Assembly (NCBI RefSeq): GCF_900104135.1
Contig: NZ_FNIV01000004.1
Coordinates: 219,658-283,657, forward strand
Source: Halomonas shengliensis
GTDB taxonomy: Bacteria; Pseudomonadota; Gammaproteobacteria; Pseudomonadales; Halomonadaceae
DNA length: 64,000 nt
Direction: 5' to 3'
Shown: positions 25,318 to 33,752 of the stretch, piece by piece
Numbering within the stretch: position 1 is the first letter of the stretch
How the letters are laid out: each line of letters begins with the position of its first letter
The notes under the pieces: model-generated
What the model saw: only the letters and a program-made list of their open reading frames with translations
Databases searched by the model: none
What the model was told of the DNA's origin: nothing
Translations under genes and position numbers: made by a program

Positions 25318-26061
25318 ATGCCTCGCCTGATCCAGATCAGCGACTGCCACCTCCATGCCGACCCTGCGGCGCGCTCGCGCACCGGCGTGCCCTGCCGCCA
25401 GCTCGAGGCGGTGGTGGCGGCCGCCAACCGGGAGCGGCCGGATCGGGTGCTGGTCACCGGCGACATCAGCCACGACGACAGCGCCGCCTCCTATGCCCTG
25501 GCCGCCCGCCTGCTGGATCGCCTCGAGGCCCCCTGGGACTGGCTGCCGGGCAACCACGATGTGCTCGCCCCCATGGCAGCGACCCGCCCCTTGCCCGCGG
25601 AGCTGACCCTGGGGGCCTGGCGCCTGCTGCTGCTGGATACCCATGTCCCCGGTGCCGAGCATGGCGAGCTGGAGTCTCCTGCCCTCGAGGCCCTGGCCTC
25701 GCGCCTGGCCGCGGACCCGCGTCCGACCCTGATCGCCATGCACCATCCGCCCGTGGCGGTGGGCTCGGCCTGGCTCGATGCCATCGGCCTGCACCACGCC
25801 GAGGCCTTCTGGGCGACGCTCGCGCCCTTTCCCCAGGTGAAGGCGATCCTCTGCGGCCATGCCCACCAGGCCTTCGCCACTCGCCGCGCAGTGGGGGAGC
25901 GCTCCATACCGGTCTACGGCTGCCCCTCGGTCACCGACCCCTTCCTGCCCGGCAGCGAGACCTTCGCCGTGGACGCGGTCACCCGGCCCGGCCTCCGGGT
26001 CCTCGAACTGGGGGAGGGCGAGGTCGAGACCCGGGTAGAACGCGTCGATATCTCCAAATAA
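25318..26061 (+). CDS. cpdA: 3',5'-cyclic AMP phosphodiesterase CpdA
   Basis: 247-residue class III calcineurin-like phosphodiesterase. Metal ligands are visible in ISDCHLHAD, VTGDISHDDS, LPGNHD, MHHPP and CGHAHQA. Degrades cAMP in the cytosol and so tunes CRP signalling. Last gene of the nudF-yqiB-cpdA unit; in E. coli yqiA-parE follow directly, here they are about 7 kb away at 33105. Confidence 0.9.
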   Translation: MPRLIQISDCHLHADPAARSRTGVPCRQLEAVVAAANRERPDRVLVTGDISHDDSAASYALAARLLDRLEAPWDWLPGNHDVLAPMAATRPLPAELTLGAWRLLLLDTHVPGAEHGELESPALEALASRLAADPRPTLIAMHHPPVAVGSAWLDAIGLHHAEAFWATLAPFPQVKAILCGHAHQAFATRRAVGERSIPVYGCPSVTDPFLPGSETFAVDAVTRPGLRVLELGEGEVETRVERVDISK

Positions 26062-26157
26062 GTTATAAAAAGATAGATATTAATTCTTTTGGGTTATTAT
26101 AGGCCCGGCGTTACCCTGCTGGCATCACGTACTCCACGTCATGCGAGGTAGCCGGCC
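26062..26157 (+). promoter_or_regulatory. AT-rich promoter region of cysD
   Basis: About 50 bases (26055-26103) of AT-rich sequence contrast with the GC-rich genes on both sides; TATTAT at 26095-26100 is a possible -10 without a good -35. This is what a CysB-activated promoter would look like, but no CysB site can be confirmed by eye. Confidence 0.4.
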
Positions 26158-27129
26158 ATGACCCTGCTTCACGCCCCCCGACGCACGGCGTCGCTCCAGG
26201 CGAACGATGCCTCGGTCGCCGCCGATCCGCGGCGGCTGACCCACCTCAAGCAGCTCGAGGCGGAGTCGATCCATATCATCCGCGAGGTGGTCGCCGAGTT
26301 CGACAACCCGGTGATGCTCTACTCCATTGGCAAGGACTCCTCGGTGATGCTGCACCTGGCGCGCAAGGCCTTCTACCCCGGCCCGCCGCCCTTCCCGCTG
26401 CTGCACGTCAACACCACCTGGAAGTTTCGCGAGATGATCGCGTTCCGCGATGCGATGGCCGCGGAGTCCGGCATGGAGCTGATCGAGCACATCAACGAGG
26501 AGGGGCGGGCCGCCGGCATCAACCCCTTCGACCATGGCTCCAGCGGCTACACCGACGTGATGAAGACCCAGGCCCTCAAGCAGGCGCTGGACAAGTACGG
26601 CTTCGACGCCGCCTTCGGCGGGGCGCGCCGCGACGAGGAGGCCAGCCGCGCCAAGGAGCGGGTGTTCTCCTTCCGTGACAGGTTCCACCGCTGGGACCCC
26701 AAGAACCAGCGCCCCGAGCTGTGGAACCTCTACAACGCCCGGGTCAACAAGGGCGAGTCGATCCGTGCCTTCCCGCTCTCCAACTGGACCGAGCTGGACA
26801 TCTGGCAGTACATCCACCTCGAGTCGATTCCCATCGTGCCGCTCTACTTCTCGGCGCCGCGTCCGGTGGTGGAGCGTGACGGCATGCTGGTGATGGTCGA
26901 CGACGAGCGCCTGCCCCTCGAGGAGGGTGAGGTGCCCGAGGAGCGCTCCGTGCGCTTCCGCACCCTGGGCTGCTACCCGCTCACCGGGGCGGTGGAGTCT
27001 ACCGCCGCCACCCTGCCCGAGATCATCCAGGAGATGCTGCTGACCCGCACCAGCGAGCGCAGCGGCCGCGCCATCGACCACGACCAGGCCGGCTCCATGG
27101 AGAGGAAGAAGCGCGAGGGCTATTTCTAG
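26158..27129 (+). CDS. cysD: Sulfate adenylyltransferase subunit 2
   Basis: 323-residue catalytic subunit of ATP sulfurylase. It has the PP-loop [18 protein letters not shown], the CysD segments [36 protein letters not shown] and [13 protein letters not shown], and the C-terminal [23 protein letters not shown]. It makes APS from sulfate and ATP, driven by GTP hydrolysis in CysN. cysN follows after a 164-base gap occupied by a long imperfect palindrome. Confidence 0.95.
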   Translation: MTLLHAPRRTASLQANDASVAADPRRLTHLKQLEAESIHIIREVVAEFDNPVMLYSIGKDSSVMLHLARKAFYPGPPPFPLLHVNTTWKFREMIAFRDAMAAESGMELIEHINEEGRAAGINPFDHGSSGYTDVMKTQALKQALDKYGFDAAFGGARRDEEASRAKERVFSFRDRFHRWDPKNQRPELWNLYNARVNKGESIRAFPLSNWTELDIWQYIHLESIPIVPLYFSAPRPVVERDGMLVMVDDERLPLEEGEVPEERSVRFRTLGCYPLTGAVESTAATLPEIIQEMLLTRTSERSGRAIDHDQAGSMERKKREGYF

Positions 27130-27137
27130 CCGCTGGC

Positions 27138-27257
27138 GAAACCTTGCTGCGCTCGGCCATACGGCGTTGAACAACGGCTCAAGATGCTCATTTATTACCG
27201 TAAACTCCGCTCTTTCGCCGCTGTTCGCCTTGTCTGGCCATTGCTCGCAGACGTTTC
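27138..27257. repeat. Long imperfect palindrome between cysD and cysN
   Basis: The gap folds on itself. GAAAC (27138-27142) faces GTTTC (27253-27257), GGCCA (27155-27159) faces TGGCC (27235-27239), and GGCGTTGAACAACGGC (27163-27178) pairs imperfectly with GCCGCTGTTCGCC (27217-27229). The apex holds CTCATTTATTACCGTAAACTCC. It could be an interspersed element, an RNA structure controlling the cysD:cysN ratio, or both. Confidence 0.6.
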
Positions 27258-27293
27258 TCTCAGCGCCTGTTTACCGTTTTCCGGGGTATCGAC

Positions 27294-28718
27294 ATGGCTC
27301 ATCAGTCAACGCTTATAGCGGACAACATCGAGCAGTACCTGCACGAGCACGAGAACAAGGACCTGCTGCGCTTCATCACCTGCGGCAGCGTCGACGACGG
27401 CAAGTCGACCCTGATCGGCCGGCTGCTGCACGACTCCAAGATGATCTTCGATGACCAGCTGGCGGCGATCACCCAGGCCTCGAAGAAGAGCGGCACCACC
27501 GGCGAGGCGGTGGACCTGGCGCTGCTGGTGGACGGCCTGCAGTCCGAGCGCGAGCAGGGCATCACCATCGACGTGGCCTACCGCTTCTTCTCCACCGACC
27601 GGCGCAAGTTCATCATCGCCGACACCCCGGGGCATGAGCAGTACACCCGCAACATGGCCACCGGCGCCTCCACGGCGAGCCTGGCGATCATCCTGATCGA
27701 CGCGCGGCACGGCGTGCAGACCCAGACCCGCCGGCACAGCTTCATCGCCGACCTGCTGGGCATCCAGCACCTGGTGGTGGCGATCAACAAGATGGACCTG
27801 GTGGACTACTCCCGGGAGCGCTTCGAGGCGATCGTCGCCGAGTACCGGGAGCTCGCCGAGAAGCTCGATGCCCGCGATATCCGCTTCGTGCCGATCTCGG
27901 CGCTGGAGGGCGACAACGTGGTCAACCCAAGCCAGCACACGCCCTGGTACGAGGGACCGCCGCTGCTCGAGCTGCTGGAGACGGTGGAGGTGAGCCGCGA
28001 CCGCAACCTCACCGACTTGCGCCTGCCGGTGCAGATCGTCAACCGGCCCGACCTGGACTTCCGTGGCTACGCCGGCACCCTGGAGGCGGGCCTGCTGCGT
28101 CCCGGCCAGGCGATCAAGGTGTTGCCCTCGGGCCAGCGCTCCCGGGTCGAGCGCATCGTCACCTGGGACGGCGACCTGGAGGAGGCCTTCCCCGGCCAGG
28201 CGATCACCGTGACCCTGGCCGACGAGATCGATATCTCTCGTGGCGACTGGATCGTCGCCGATGACGCCGAGGTGGCGCTCTCCCATGCCTTCGAGGCGGA
28301 CATCGTGTGGATGCATGAGACGCCGCTGGTGCTGGGCCGTCAGGTCGACATCCGCCTGGCCGGCCGCTCGGTGGCGGGACAGGTGAGCGCCATCGACTTC
28401 CAGGTGGACGTCAACAGCCTGGCGCGGCACCCGGCCGAGCGCCTCGAGCTCAACGCCATCGCCCGCTGCCGGGTCGAGCTCACCGCCGAGGTGCCGCTGG
28501 ACGAGTACGCCACGAGCCCTGGCACCGGCAGCTTCATCGTCATCGACCGACTCTCCAACGTCACGGTAGGGGCGGGCATGATCCGCAGCGTGGTCGAGGA
28601 GGACGCGCCGCGCGTCGGCGAGGTGGATTGGGCCGGCTTCGAGGTCGAGCTCAATGCCCTGGTGCGCAAGTATTTCCCCCACTGGGAGGCCAGGGACCTG
28701 CGCAAACTGCTCAAGTAG
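27294..28718 (+). CDS. cysN: Sulfate adenylyltransferase subunit 1 (GTPase)
   Basis: 474 residues, EF-Tu-like GTPase. GSVDDGKST (G1), [12 protein letters not shown] (G3) and NKMDLVDY (G4) are followed by two beta-barrel domains and the C-terminal [46 protein letters not shown] hydrolysis drives sulfate adenylation by CysD. There is no CysC kinase fusion; APS kinase is not in this window. A strong terminator follows. Confidence 0.95.
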   Translation: MAHQSTLIADNIEQYLHEHENKDLLRFITCGSVDDGKSTLIGRLLHDSKMIFDDQLAAITQASKKSGTTGEAVDLALLVDGLQSEREQGITIDVAYRFFSTDRRKFIIADTPGHEQYTRNMATGASTASLAIILIDARHGVQTQTRRHSFIADLLGIQHLVVAINKMDLVDYSRERFEAIVAEYRELAEKLDARDIRFVPISALEGDNVVNPSQHTPWYEGPPLLELLETVEVSRDRNLTDLRLPVQIVNRPDLDFRGYAGTLEAGLLRPGQAIKVLPSGQRSRVERIVTWDGDLEEAFPGQAITVTLADEIDISRGDWIVADDAEVALSHAFEADIVWMHETPLVLGRQVDIRLAGRSVAGQVSAIDFQVDVNSLARHPAERLELNAIARCRVELTAEVPLDEYATSPGTGSFIVIDRLSNVTVGAGMIRSVVEEDAPRVGEVDWAGFEVELNALVRKYFPHWEARDLRKLLK

Positions 28719-28738
28719 GCCGATTTCCTCGGCCCCCC

Positions 28739-28778
28739 ACGACCCCGGCGACCTCGTCGCCGGGGTCGTTATCGTTTT
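28739..28778 (+). terminator. Rho-independent terminator after cysN
   Basis: 13-bp perfect stem (28739-28751 with 28757-28769), loop CCTCG, then TATCGTTTT. Confidence 0.8.
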
Positions 28779-28857
28779 GGGGCAGGACGTCCACCGACGA
28801 GGAAACCGGCTCTGGTAGGCTGTGTCCAATGCCTCATCCCCTTCGGAGCCGCCTTCG

Positions 28858-29532
28858 ATGCTCGTGATCGCCGTCGTCCTGCTGCTGGCTATCTTTCTGT
28901 TGCCCAATGTCTGGGCCCGCTGGGTGCTCAGGCGTCACGCCCGTGGCCGCGACGACTATCCCGGCACCGGGGCGGAGCTGGCCGATCACCTGCTGCGCCG
29001 GCTGGGCATCGAGGGGGTCAGGGTGGAGCGCACCGGTCAGGGCGACCACTACGACCCCGAGGCGCGCCGGGTACGGCTCTCGCCGTCGGTGCATGATGGG
29101 CGCTCGCTCACCGCGGTGACGGTGGCGGCCCACGAGGTGGGCCACGCCATCCAGCATCACCACGGCTATGCGCCCTTGCTGGCCCGCTCTCGGCTGGTCG
29201 CGGTGGCGCAGAAGGCCGAGAGGCTCGGCGCGCTGCTGATGATGGCCGCCCCCTTCCTGTTCCTCCTCACCCGCCTGCCCGGCGGGCTGGCCATCGTGGT
29301 GGCGGCGGCGGTGGTGAGCTTCGGCACCGCCGCCCTGGTGCACCTGGTGACCCTGCCGGTGGAGTTCGACGCCAGCTTCCAGCGCGCCCTGCCGCTGCTC
29401 AAGGAGTACATCCCGCCCTACGACATGCCCGGCGCCCGCCATGTGCTCACCGCCTGCGCCTTCACCTATGTGGCGGCGTCGCTGGCCAGCATCCTCAACC
29501 TGGGCCGCTGGCTGGTGATTCTGAGGCGCTAG
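28858..29532 (+). CDS. Membrane zinc metallopeptidase, YugP-like
   Basis: 224 residues. An N-terminal membrane helix (LVIAVVLLLAIFLLPNVWARWVL) is followed by a cytosolic or periplasmic part with HEVGHAIQHHHGY (HExxH zinc site) and LPVEFDASFQRALPLL (downstream Glu ligand), and two more hydrophobic segments. This is the layout of the neutral zinc metallopeptidase family PF04298. Physiological substrate unknown. ATG 28858 has GGAG 9 bases upstream; GTG 28822 is an alternative. Its stop overlaps the convergent cmoB stop by 4 bases. Confidence 0.85.
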   Translation: MLVIAVVLLLAIFLLPNVWARWVLRRHARGRDDYPGTGAELADHLLRRLGIEGVRVERTGQGDHYDPEARRVRLSPSVHDGRSLTAVTVAAHEVGHAIQHHHGYAPLLARSRLVAVAQKAERLGALLMMAAPFLFLLTRLPGGLAIVVAAAVVSFGTAALVHLVTLPVEFDASFQRALPLLKEYIPPYDMPGARHVLTACAFTYVAASLASILNLGRWLVILRR

Positions 29533-30521
29533 CGCGGCCGATTGGCGATGACCACCGCGCGGCGCGGGGCGGGATAGCCCTCACGGGTCCGCGTCGGATC
29601 CGCGGGGTCGAGGAAGTCGGCCAGGGACTGGAAGGTCATCCACTCGGTGGCGCGTTGCTCGTCCGTGGTGGTCTGCGCCTCGTCCACCACCCGCACGTTC
29701 TCGAACCCGCAGCGTTCTAGCCACCCGCAGAGGGCGGCGGAGGAGGGCAGGAAGAAGACGTTGGGCATGGCGGCGTAGCGCTCCCCCGGCAGCAGCACGG
29801 TGGTGTCGTCACCCTCCACCACCAGGGTCTCCAGCACCAGCTCGCCGCCGGGGCGCAGGGCGTCCCGGAGCTGCTGGAGATGCTCCAGGGGCGAGGGGCG
29901 ATGGTAGAGCACCCCCATGGAGAACACCGTGTCGAAGAAGCCCAGCCCCTCGGGTACCGCCTCGATGCCCACCGGCAGGAAGTGGGTGCGATGGCCGTCG
30001 GCGTCACCGACGAAGTGACGCACCGCGCGGAACTGCCAGAAGAAGCGCGGCGAGGGGTCGATCACCAGCACGAAGGCGGCGCCGGCCCCGGCCATGCGCC
30101 AGCCGTGGTAGCCGCTGCCACCGCCCACGTCTAGCACCTTCCTGCCGGCGAGCGGGGCCAGGTGCGGCGCGACGCGCTGCCACTTCCAGTCGGAGCGCCA
30201 TTCGGTGTCGATGTGGATGCCGGCGAGCGAGAAGGGCCCCTTGCGCCAGGGGGCGAGCTTGCGCAGCAGGTTCTCGGCCTGGCGGCGCCGACTGTCGGAC
30301 AGTGCGACCTCGACGCTGATGGTGTCGGCCTCCAGCCGCACCCGGCGTTCGTCCGGCAGCGGGGGCAGCTTGGCCACCGCCTTCTCCCAGGCGGGCAGGT
30401 CGCCGAAGCGCCTGCGGTCGAGGCCGCTGGCGAGCTGCTCGGGCAGGCGCGCCAGCCAGGTCTCCAGGCCCTGGTCGAGGAGGGCACGGTAGAGGTCGCG
30501 GTGCTCGGCGGGGATCGGCAT
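29529..30521 (-). CDS. cmoB: tRNA U34 carboxymethyltransferase
   Basis: 330 residues. WRKGPFSLAGIHIDTEWRSDWKW, VLDVGGGSGYHGWRM, PRFFWQFRA, GVLYHRPSPLEHL and LVLETLVVEGD are CmoB signatures. It transfers the carboxymethyl group of carboxy-SAM to 5-hydroxyuridine 34 of tRNA. It starts 3 bases after the cmoA stop, so the two form an operon. It makes the substrate that CmoM (20929) then methylates. Confidence 0.94.
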   Translation of the reverse strand: MPIPAEHRDLYRALLDQGLETWLARLPEQLASGLDRRRFGDLPAWEKAVAKLPPLPDERRVRLEADTISVEVALSDSRRRQAENLLRKLAPWRKGPFSLAGIHIDTEWRSDWKWQRVAPHLAPLAGRKVLDVGGGSGYHGWRMAGAGAAFVLVIDPSPRFFWQFRAVRHFVGDADGHRTHFLPVGIEAVPEGLGFFDTVFSMGVLYHRPSPLEHLQQLRDALRPGGELVLETLVVEGDDTTVLLPGERYAAMPNVFFLPSSAALCGWLERCGFENVRVVDEAQTTTDEQRATEWMTFQSLADFLDPADPTRTREGYPAPRRAVVIANRPR

Positions 30522-30524
30522 GGC

Positions 30525-31319
30525 TCAGGCCTCCCTCGGCGTCGACGGGGCGTCCTCGAAGGCGGCGTCCTTGAACGCCTCGCTCTTGAAGGCGACGACG
30601 GAGGCGAAGTTGAGCAGCTGGCACCAGGTGTAGCTGCGCGAGAAGCCGGCCCGGGCCAGGCGGGCGTGATGCGTCGCCAGGGTGTCGGGTACCAGTACGT
30701 TCTCCAGCGCCGTGCGCTTCTGGCTGATCTCCAGGTCGCTGTAGCCGTTGGCGCGCTTGAAGTCGTGGTAGCGCTCCACCAGCCAGGCGTTCTCCTGCTC
30801 GTCCTCGGCGCGGATCTTCTCGGAGAGCACCAGTACGCCGCCGGGCTCCAGGGCCGCGAAGAGCCGCGTCATCAGCGCCTCGCGGTCCTCCGGGGGCAGG
30901 AACTGCAGGGTGAAGTTGAGCACGATCATGCCGGCGGGGGCGTACTCCAGGGTGCGGATATCACCCTCGATCACCTCCATGGCATGCCCGGGACACTCGG
31001 CGGCCAGCGTCTCCCGGGCGCGGGCGACCATCGCGGGCGAGAGGTCCACGCCGGTGTAGCGGAAGGCATCGGGGGCCAGCCGGCCGGCCAGCGCCAGGCC
31101 GCCGGCGCCCAGCGAGCAGCCCAGGTCGTAGACCCGGGCGCCATGACGCAGGTGGCGGGCGGCGATCAGCCCCAGCATGCCCAGTATCTGGCCGTAGCCC
31201 GGCACCGAGCGCCGGATCATGTCGGGGAAGCAGGCCACGACCCGCTCGTCGAAGGAGAAGCGCGCCACCCGGTCGAGGGGTGTCGAAAAGATCGCGTCAC
31301 GGTAAGATGCGTCACTCAT
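30525..31319 (-). CDS. cmoA: Carboxy-S-adenosylmethionine synthase
   Basis: 264 residues. FDERVVACFPDMIRRSVPGYGQIL, VYDLGCSLGAGGLAL, VLNFTLQFLPPEDRE, LVLSEKIRAEDEQEN, HDFKRANGYSDLEISQKRTALENVL match CmoA throughout. It makes Cx-SAM from SAM and prephenate for CmoB. ATG 31319 matches the family start (MSDASYRDAIF); ATG 31334 would add five residues. It is divergent from pgi across about 90 bases. A roughly 20-residue C-terminal tail (SEAFKDAAFEDAPSTPREA) is extra. Confidence 0.94.
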   Translation of the reverse strand: MSDASYRDAIFSTPLDRVARFSFDERVVACFPDMIRRSVPGYGQILGMLGLIAARHLRHGARVYDLGCSLGAGGLALAGRLAPDAFRYTGVDLSPAMVARARETLAAECPGHAMEVIEGDIRTLEYAPAGMIVLNFTLQFLPPEDREALMTRLFAALEPGGVLVLSEKIRAEDEQENAWLVERYHDFKRANGYSDLEISQKRTALENVLVPDTLATHHARLARAGFSRSYTWCQLLNFASVVAFKSEAFKDAAFEDAPSTPREA

Positions 31320-31411
31320 CGTCGAGCCAGTCATGCAGGGAAATCCGTCATTCTACGTCGGGAAACAGGACGGTGCACGGTAGCCCGTCCCGCGGCGTCC
31401 AAGGAGGAACC

Positions 31412-33076
31412 ATGATCGACCAGACCCCCGCCTGGCAGGTAGTGAAGGACCATGCCGAGACCCTGAAGCGTCACCACCTGCGCGAGTTGTTTGCGGCCGA
31501 AACCGATCGCCAGCCGCGCTTCACCCGCCGTGCCGCGGGCCTGACCCTCGACCTCTCCAAGCAGCGCTGGTCCGCCGAGACCCTCGCGTACCTGCTGGCG
31601 CTGGCCGAGGCCGCCGAGGTGCCGGACGCGATCCGTCGGCTGCTCGACGGCGAGCGGGTCAATGTCAGTGAGGACCGACCGGCGCTGCACACCGCCCTGC
31701 GCCTGCCCGCCGACGCCTCGCTGGTGGTGGAGGGCGAGGACCTGGTGCCGGGGGTGCACCGTACCCTGGACCGCATGGCCACCATGGTCGAGCGCTTCCA
31801 CGCCGGCCAGTGGCGCGGCGCGACCGGCAAGGCGATCACCGACGTGGTCAACCTGGGGGTCGGCGGTTCGGACCTGGGACCGGTGATGGTGACCCACGCC
31901 CTGGCCGACTATCGTCCGCGGGAGGTCCACCCGGTCGAGGTGCACTTCGCCTCCACCATGGACGGCTCCCAGCTGGCCGACTACCTGGGCCGGCTCAGCC
32001 CCGAGACCACGCTCTTCGTGCTGTCGTCGAAGTCCTTCACCACCATCGATACCCTCTCCAACGCCAGCACCGCCCGCGACTGGCTGATGGCGCGCCTGGG
32101 AGGGGAGGAGGGCGTCGACGCGGAGCTGGTGATGCGCCAGCACTTCATCGGCGTCTCGGCGAGCCCCGGGAAGATGGCCGAGTGGGGCATCGCGGAGGCC
32201 CATCAGCTGGAGTTCTGGGAGTGGGTCGGCGGGCGCTACTCGCTGTGGGGCGCCATCGGCCTGCCCATCGCCCTGGTGGTGGGCATGGAGCACTTCCGTG
32301 CGCTGCTGGCCGGGGCCCACGCCATGGACGTCCACTTCCGCGAGGCGCCGCTGGCCGATAACCTGCCGGTGCTGCTGGCGCTGGCGGGGATCTGGAACGT
32401 CAACTTCCTGGATATCCGCGCCCACTCCATCCTGCCCTACGATGGCCGCCTGGAGTACTTCGCCGCCTACCTCGAGCAGCTGGAGATGGAGTCCAACGGC
32501 AAGTCGGTGGCCCACGACGGCCGCGAGGTGGGCTACGCCACCTGCCCGGTGCTGTGGGGGCAGCTCGGTCCCAACGCCCAGCACGCCTTCTACCAGCTGC
32601 TCCACCAGGGCACCCAGGCGGTGGAGTGCGACTTCATCGCCCCGCTGCGGCGCTACGACGACGTCGAGGACGCCGCCACCCGCACCCACCTCAAGGGACA
32701 GCATCGCCTGACGCTGGCCAACTGCTTCGCCCAGTCGCGGGTGCTGATGCTGGGCGACGACGCCATTCCCGACGACGGTCCGCGCCCCGGCCACAAGCGC
32801 TACCGCGGCAACCAGCCCTCCACCACCCTGCTGCTCGACGCGCTCACCCCGGCCACCCTGGGAGCGCTGATCGCGCTCTACGAGCATAAGGTGTTCGTCC
32901 AGGCGACCGTGTGGGGCATCAATCCCTTCGACCAGTGGGGCGTCGAGCTCGGCAAGAAGATCGCCGGCGAGACCCAGCGCATCCTCGAGAGCCACCAGGG
33001 CGTGGAGGCGATGGATGCTTCCACCCGGGCGCTGATCGAGGCGGCCTGGGCGGCCGAGGAGGAGACGCGGGCGTGA
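31412..33076 (+). CDS. pgi: Glucose-6-phosphate isomerase
   Basis: 554 residues, as expected for the family. VNLGVGGSDLGPVMV, LSSKSFTTIDTLSNA, GGRYSLWGAIGLPIAL, GQLGPNAQHAFYQLLHQGTQ and FDQWGVELGKKIA are the PGI signatures and include the active-site Glu, His and Lys. Interconverts glucose 6-phosphate and fructose 6-phosphate. ATG 31412 has a perfect AAGGAGG 5-6 bases upstream; longer frames run into the divergent cmoA. Confidence 0.96.
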   Translation: MIDQTPAWQVVKDHAETLKRHHLRELFAAETDRQPRFTRRAAGLTLDLSKQRWSAETLAYLLALAEAAEVPDAIRRLLDGERVNVSEDRPALHTALRLPADASLVVEGEDLVPGVHRTLDRMATMVERFHAGQWRGATGKAITDVVNLGVGGSDLGPVMVTHALADYRPREVHPVEVHFASTMDGSQLADYLGRLSPETTLFVLSSKSFTTIDTLSNASTARDWLMARLGGEEGVDAELVMRQHFIGVSASPGKMAEWGIAEAHQLEFWEWVGGRYSLWGAIGLPIALVVGMEHFRALLAGAHAMDVHFREAPLADNLPVLLALAGIWNVNFLDIRAHSILPYDGRLEYFAAYLEQLEMESNGKSVAHDGREVGYATCPVLWGQLGPNAQHAFYQLLHQGTQAVECDFIAPLRRYDDVEDAATRTHLKGQHRLTLANCFAQSRVLMLGDDAIPDDGPRPGHKRYRGNQPSTTLLLDALTPATLGALIALYEHKVFVQATVWGINPFDQWGVELGKKIAGETQRILESHQGVEAMDASTRALIEAAWAAEEETRA

Positions 33077-33104
33077 TGCTGGCTATGCATACAGGGGGTG
33101 CGGT

Positions 33105-33752
33105 ATGCTGAGCGCGCCATGGCGGACGCCGCCGGCCAGCGGCGTGCTCTACCTGCACGGCTTCAACAGCGGAGCCGACTCGCCCAAGGGTGTGCTGGTG
33201 CGCCAGGCCTGCGCGGCCCTGTCGCTGCCCTGCCTAACGCCGCAGCTGCCGCATCGGCCGCGTGAGGCGCTGGCGCTGGCCGAGGCGCGCCTGGCCGAGC
33301 TGGGGGAGCGCCCGCTTGTGGCGGGCAGCTCCATGGGAGGCTTCCTGGCCACCTGCCTGGCCGAACGCCACGGCCTTGCGGCCGTGGTGGTCAACCCGGC
33401 GGTGCGTCCGGCGGATCTGGTGGCCGAGTGGGTGGGGGAGCGCTTCGCCAACGACTACACCGGCGAGCGCTTCACCATCGAGGCGCAGCACCTGGCCGAG
33501 CTCGCGGCGCTGACGCCGGAGCGGCTTGCCGCGCCGGAGCGCTACCTGTTGCTGCTGGGCAGCGCCGACGAGGTGCTCGACCCGGGGCACGCCTTCCGGC
33601 TCTATCGCGGCGCCCGTACCCTGCTGCACCCCGGTGCCGACCACGCCTTCACGGTGCTCGCGCGGCACCTGCCGGCGCTGCTCGCCCACGGCGGTCATGC
33701 CCTGCCGCCGGCCTGGCAGGCCAGCCAACACAAGGAACCGGACGACACATGA
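33105..33752 (+). CDS. yqiA: YqiA-type esterase (alpha/beta hydrolase)
   Basis: 215 residues. LYLHGFNSGADSPKG (oxyanion region), GSSMGGFLAT (nucleophile elbow), GSADEVLDPGHAFRLY (acid) and GADHAFTVL (His) give a complete catalytic triad. E. coli YqiA is an esterase of unclear physiological substrate. The ATGA overlap with parE is the E. coli arrangement. Confidence 0.88.
   Translation: MLSAPWRTPPASGVLYLHGFNSGADSPKGVLVRQACAALSLPCLTPQLPHRPREALALAEARLAELGERPLVAGSSMGGFLATCLAERHGLAAVVVNPAVRPADLVAEWVGERFANDYTGERFTIEAQHLAELAALTPERLAAPERYLLLLGSADEVLDPGHAFRLYRGARTLLHPGADHAFTVLARHLPALLAHGGHALPPAWQASQHKEPDDT

Noticed and set aside
31331..32995. 554-codon minus-strand frame opposite pgi
   Set aside because: Same antisense pattern; the plus strand encodes complete Pgi with a perfect ribosome site.
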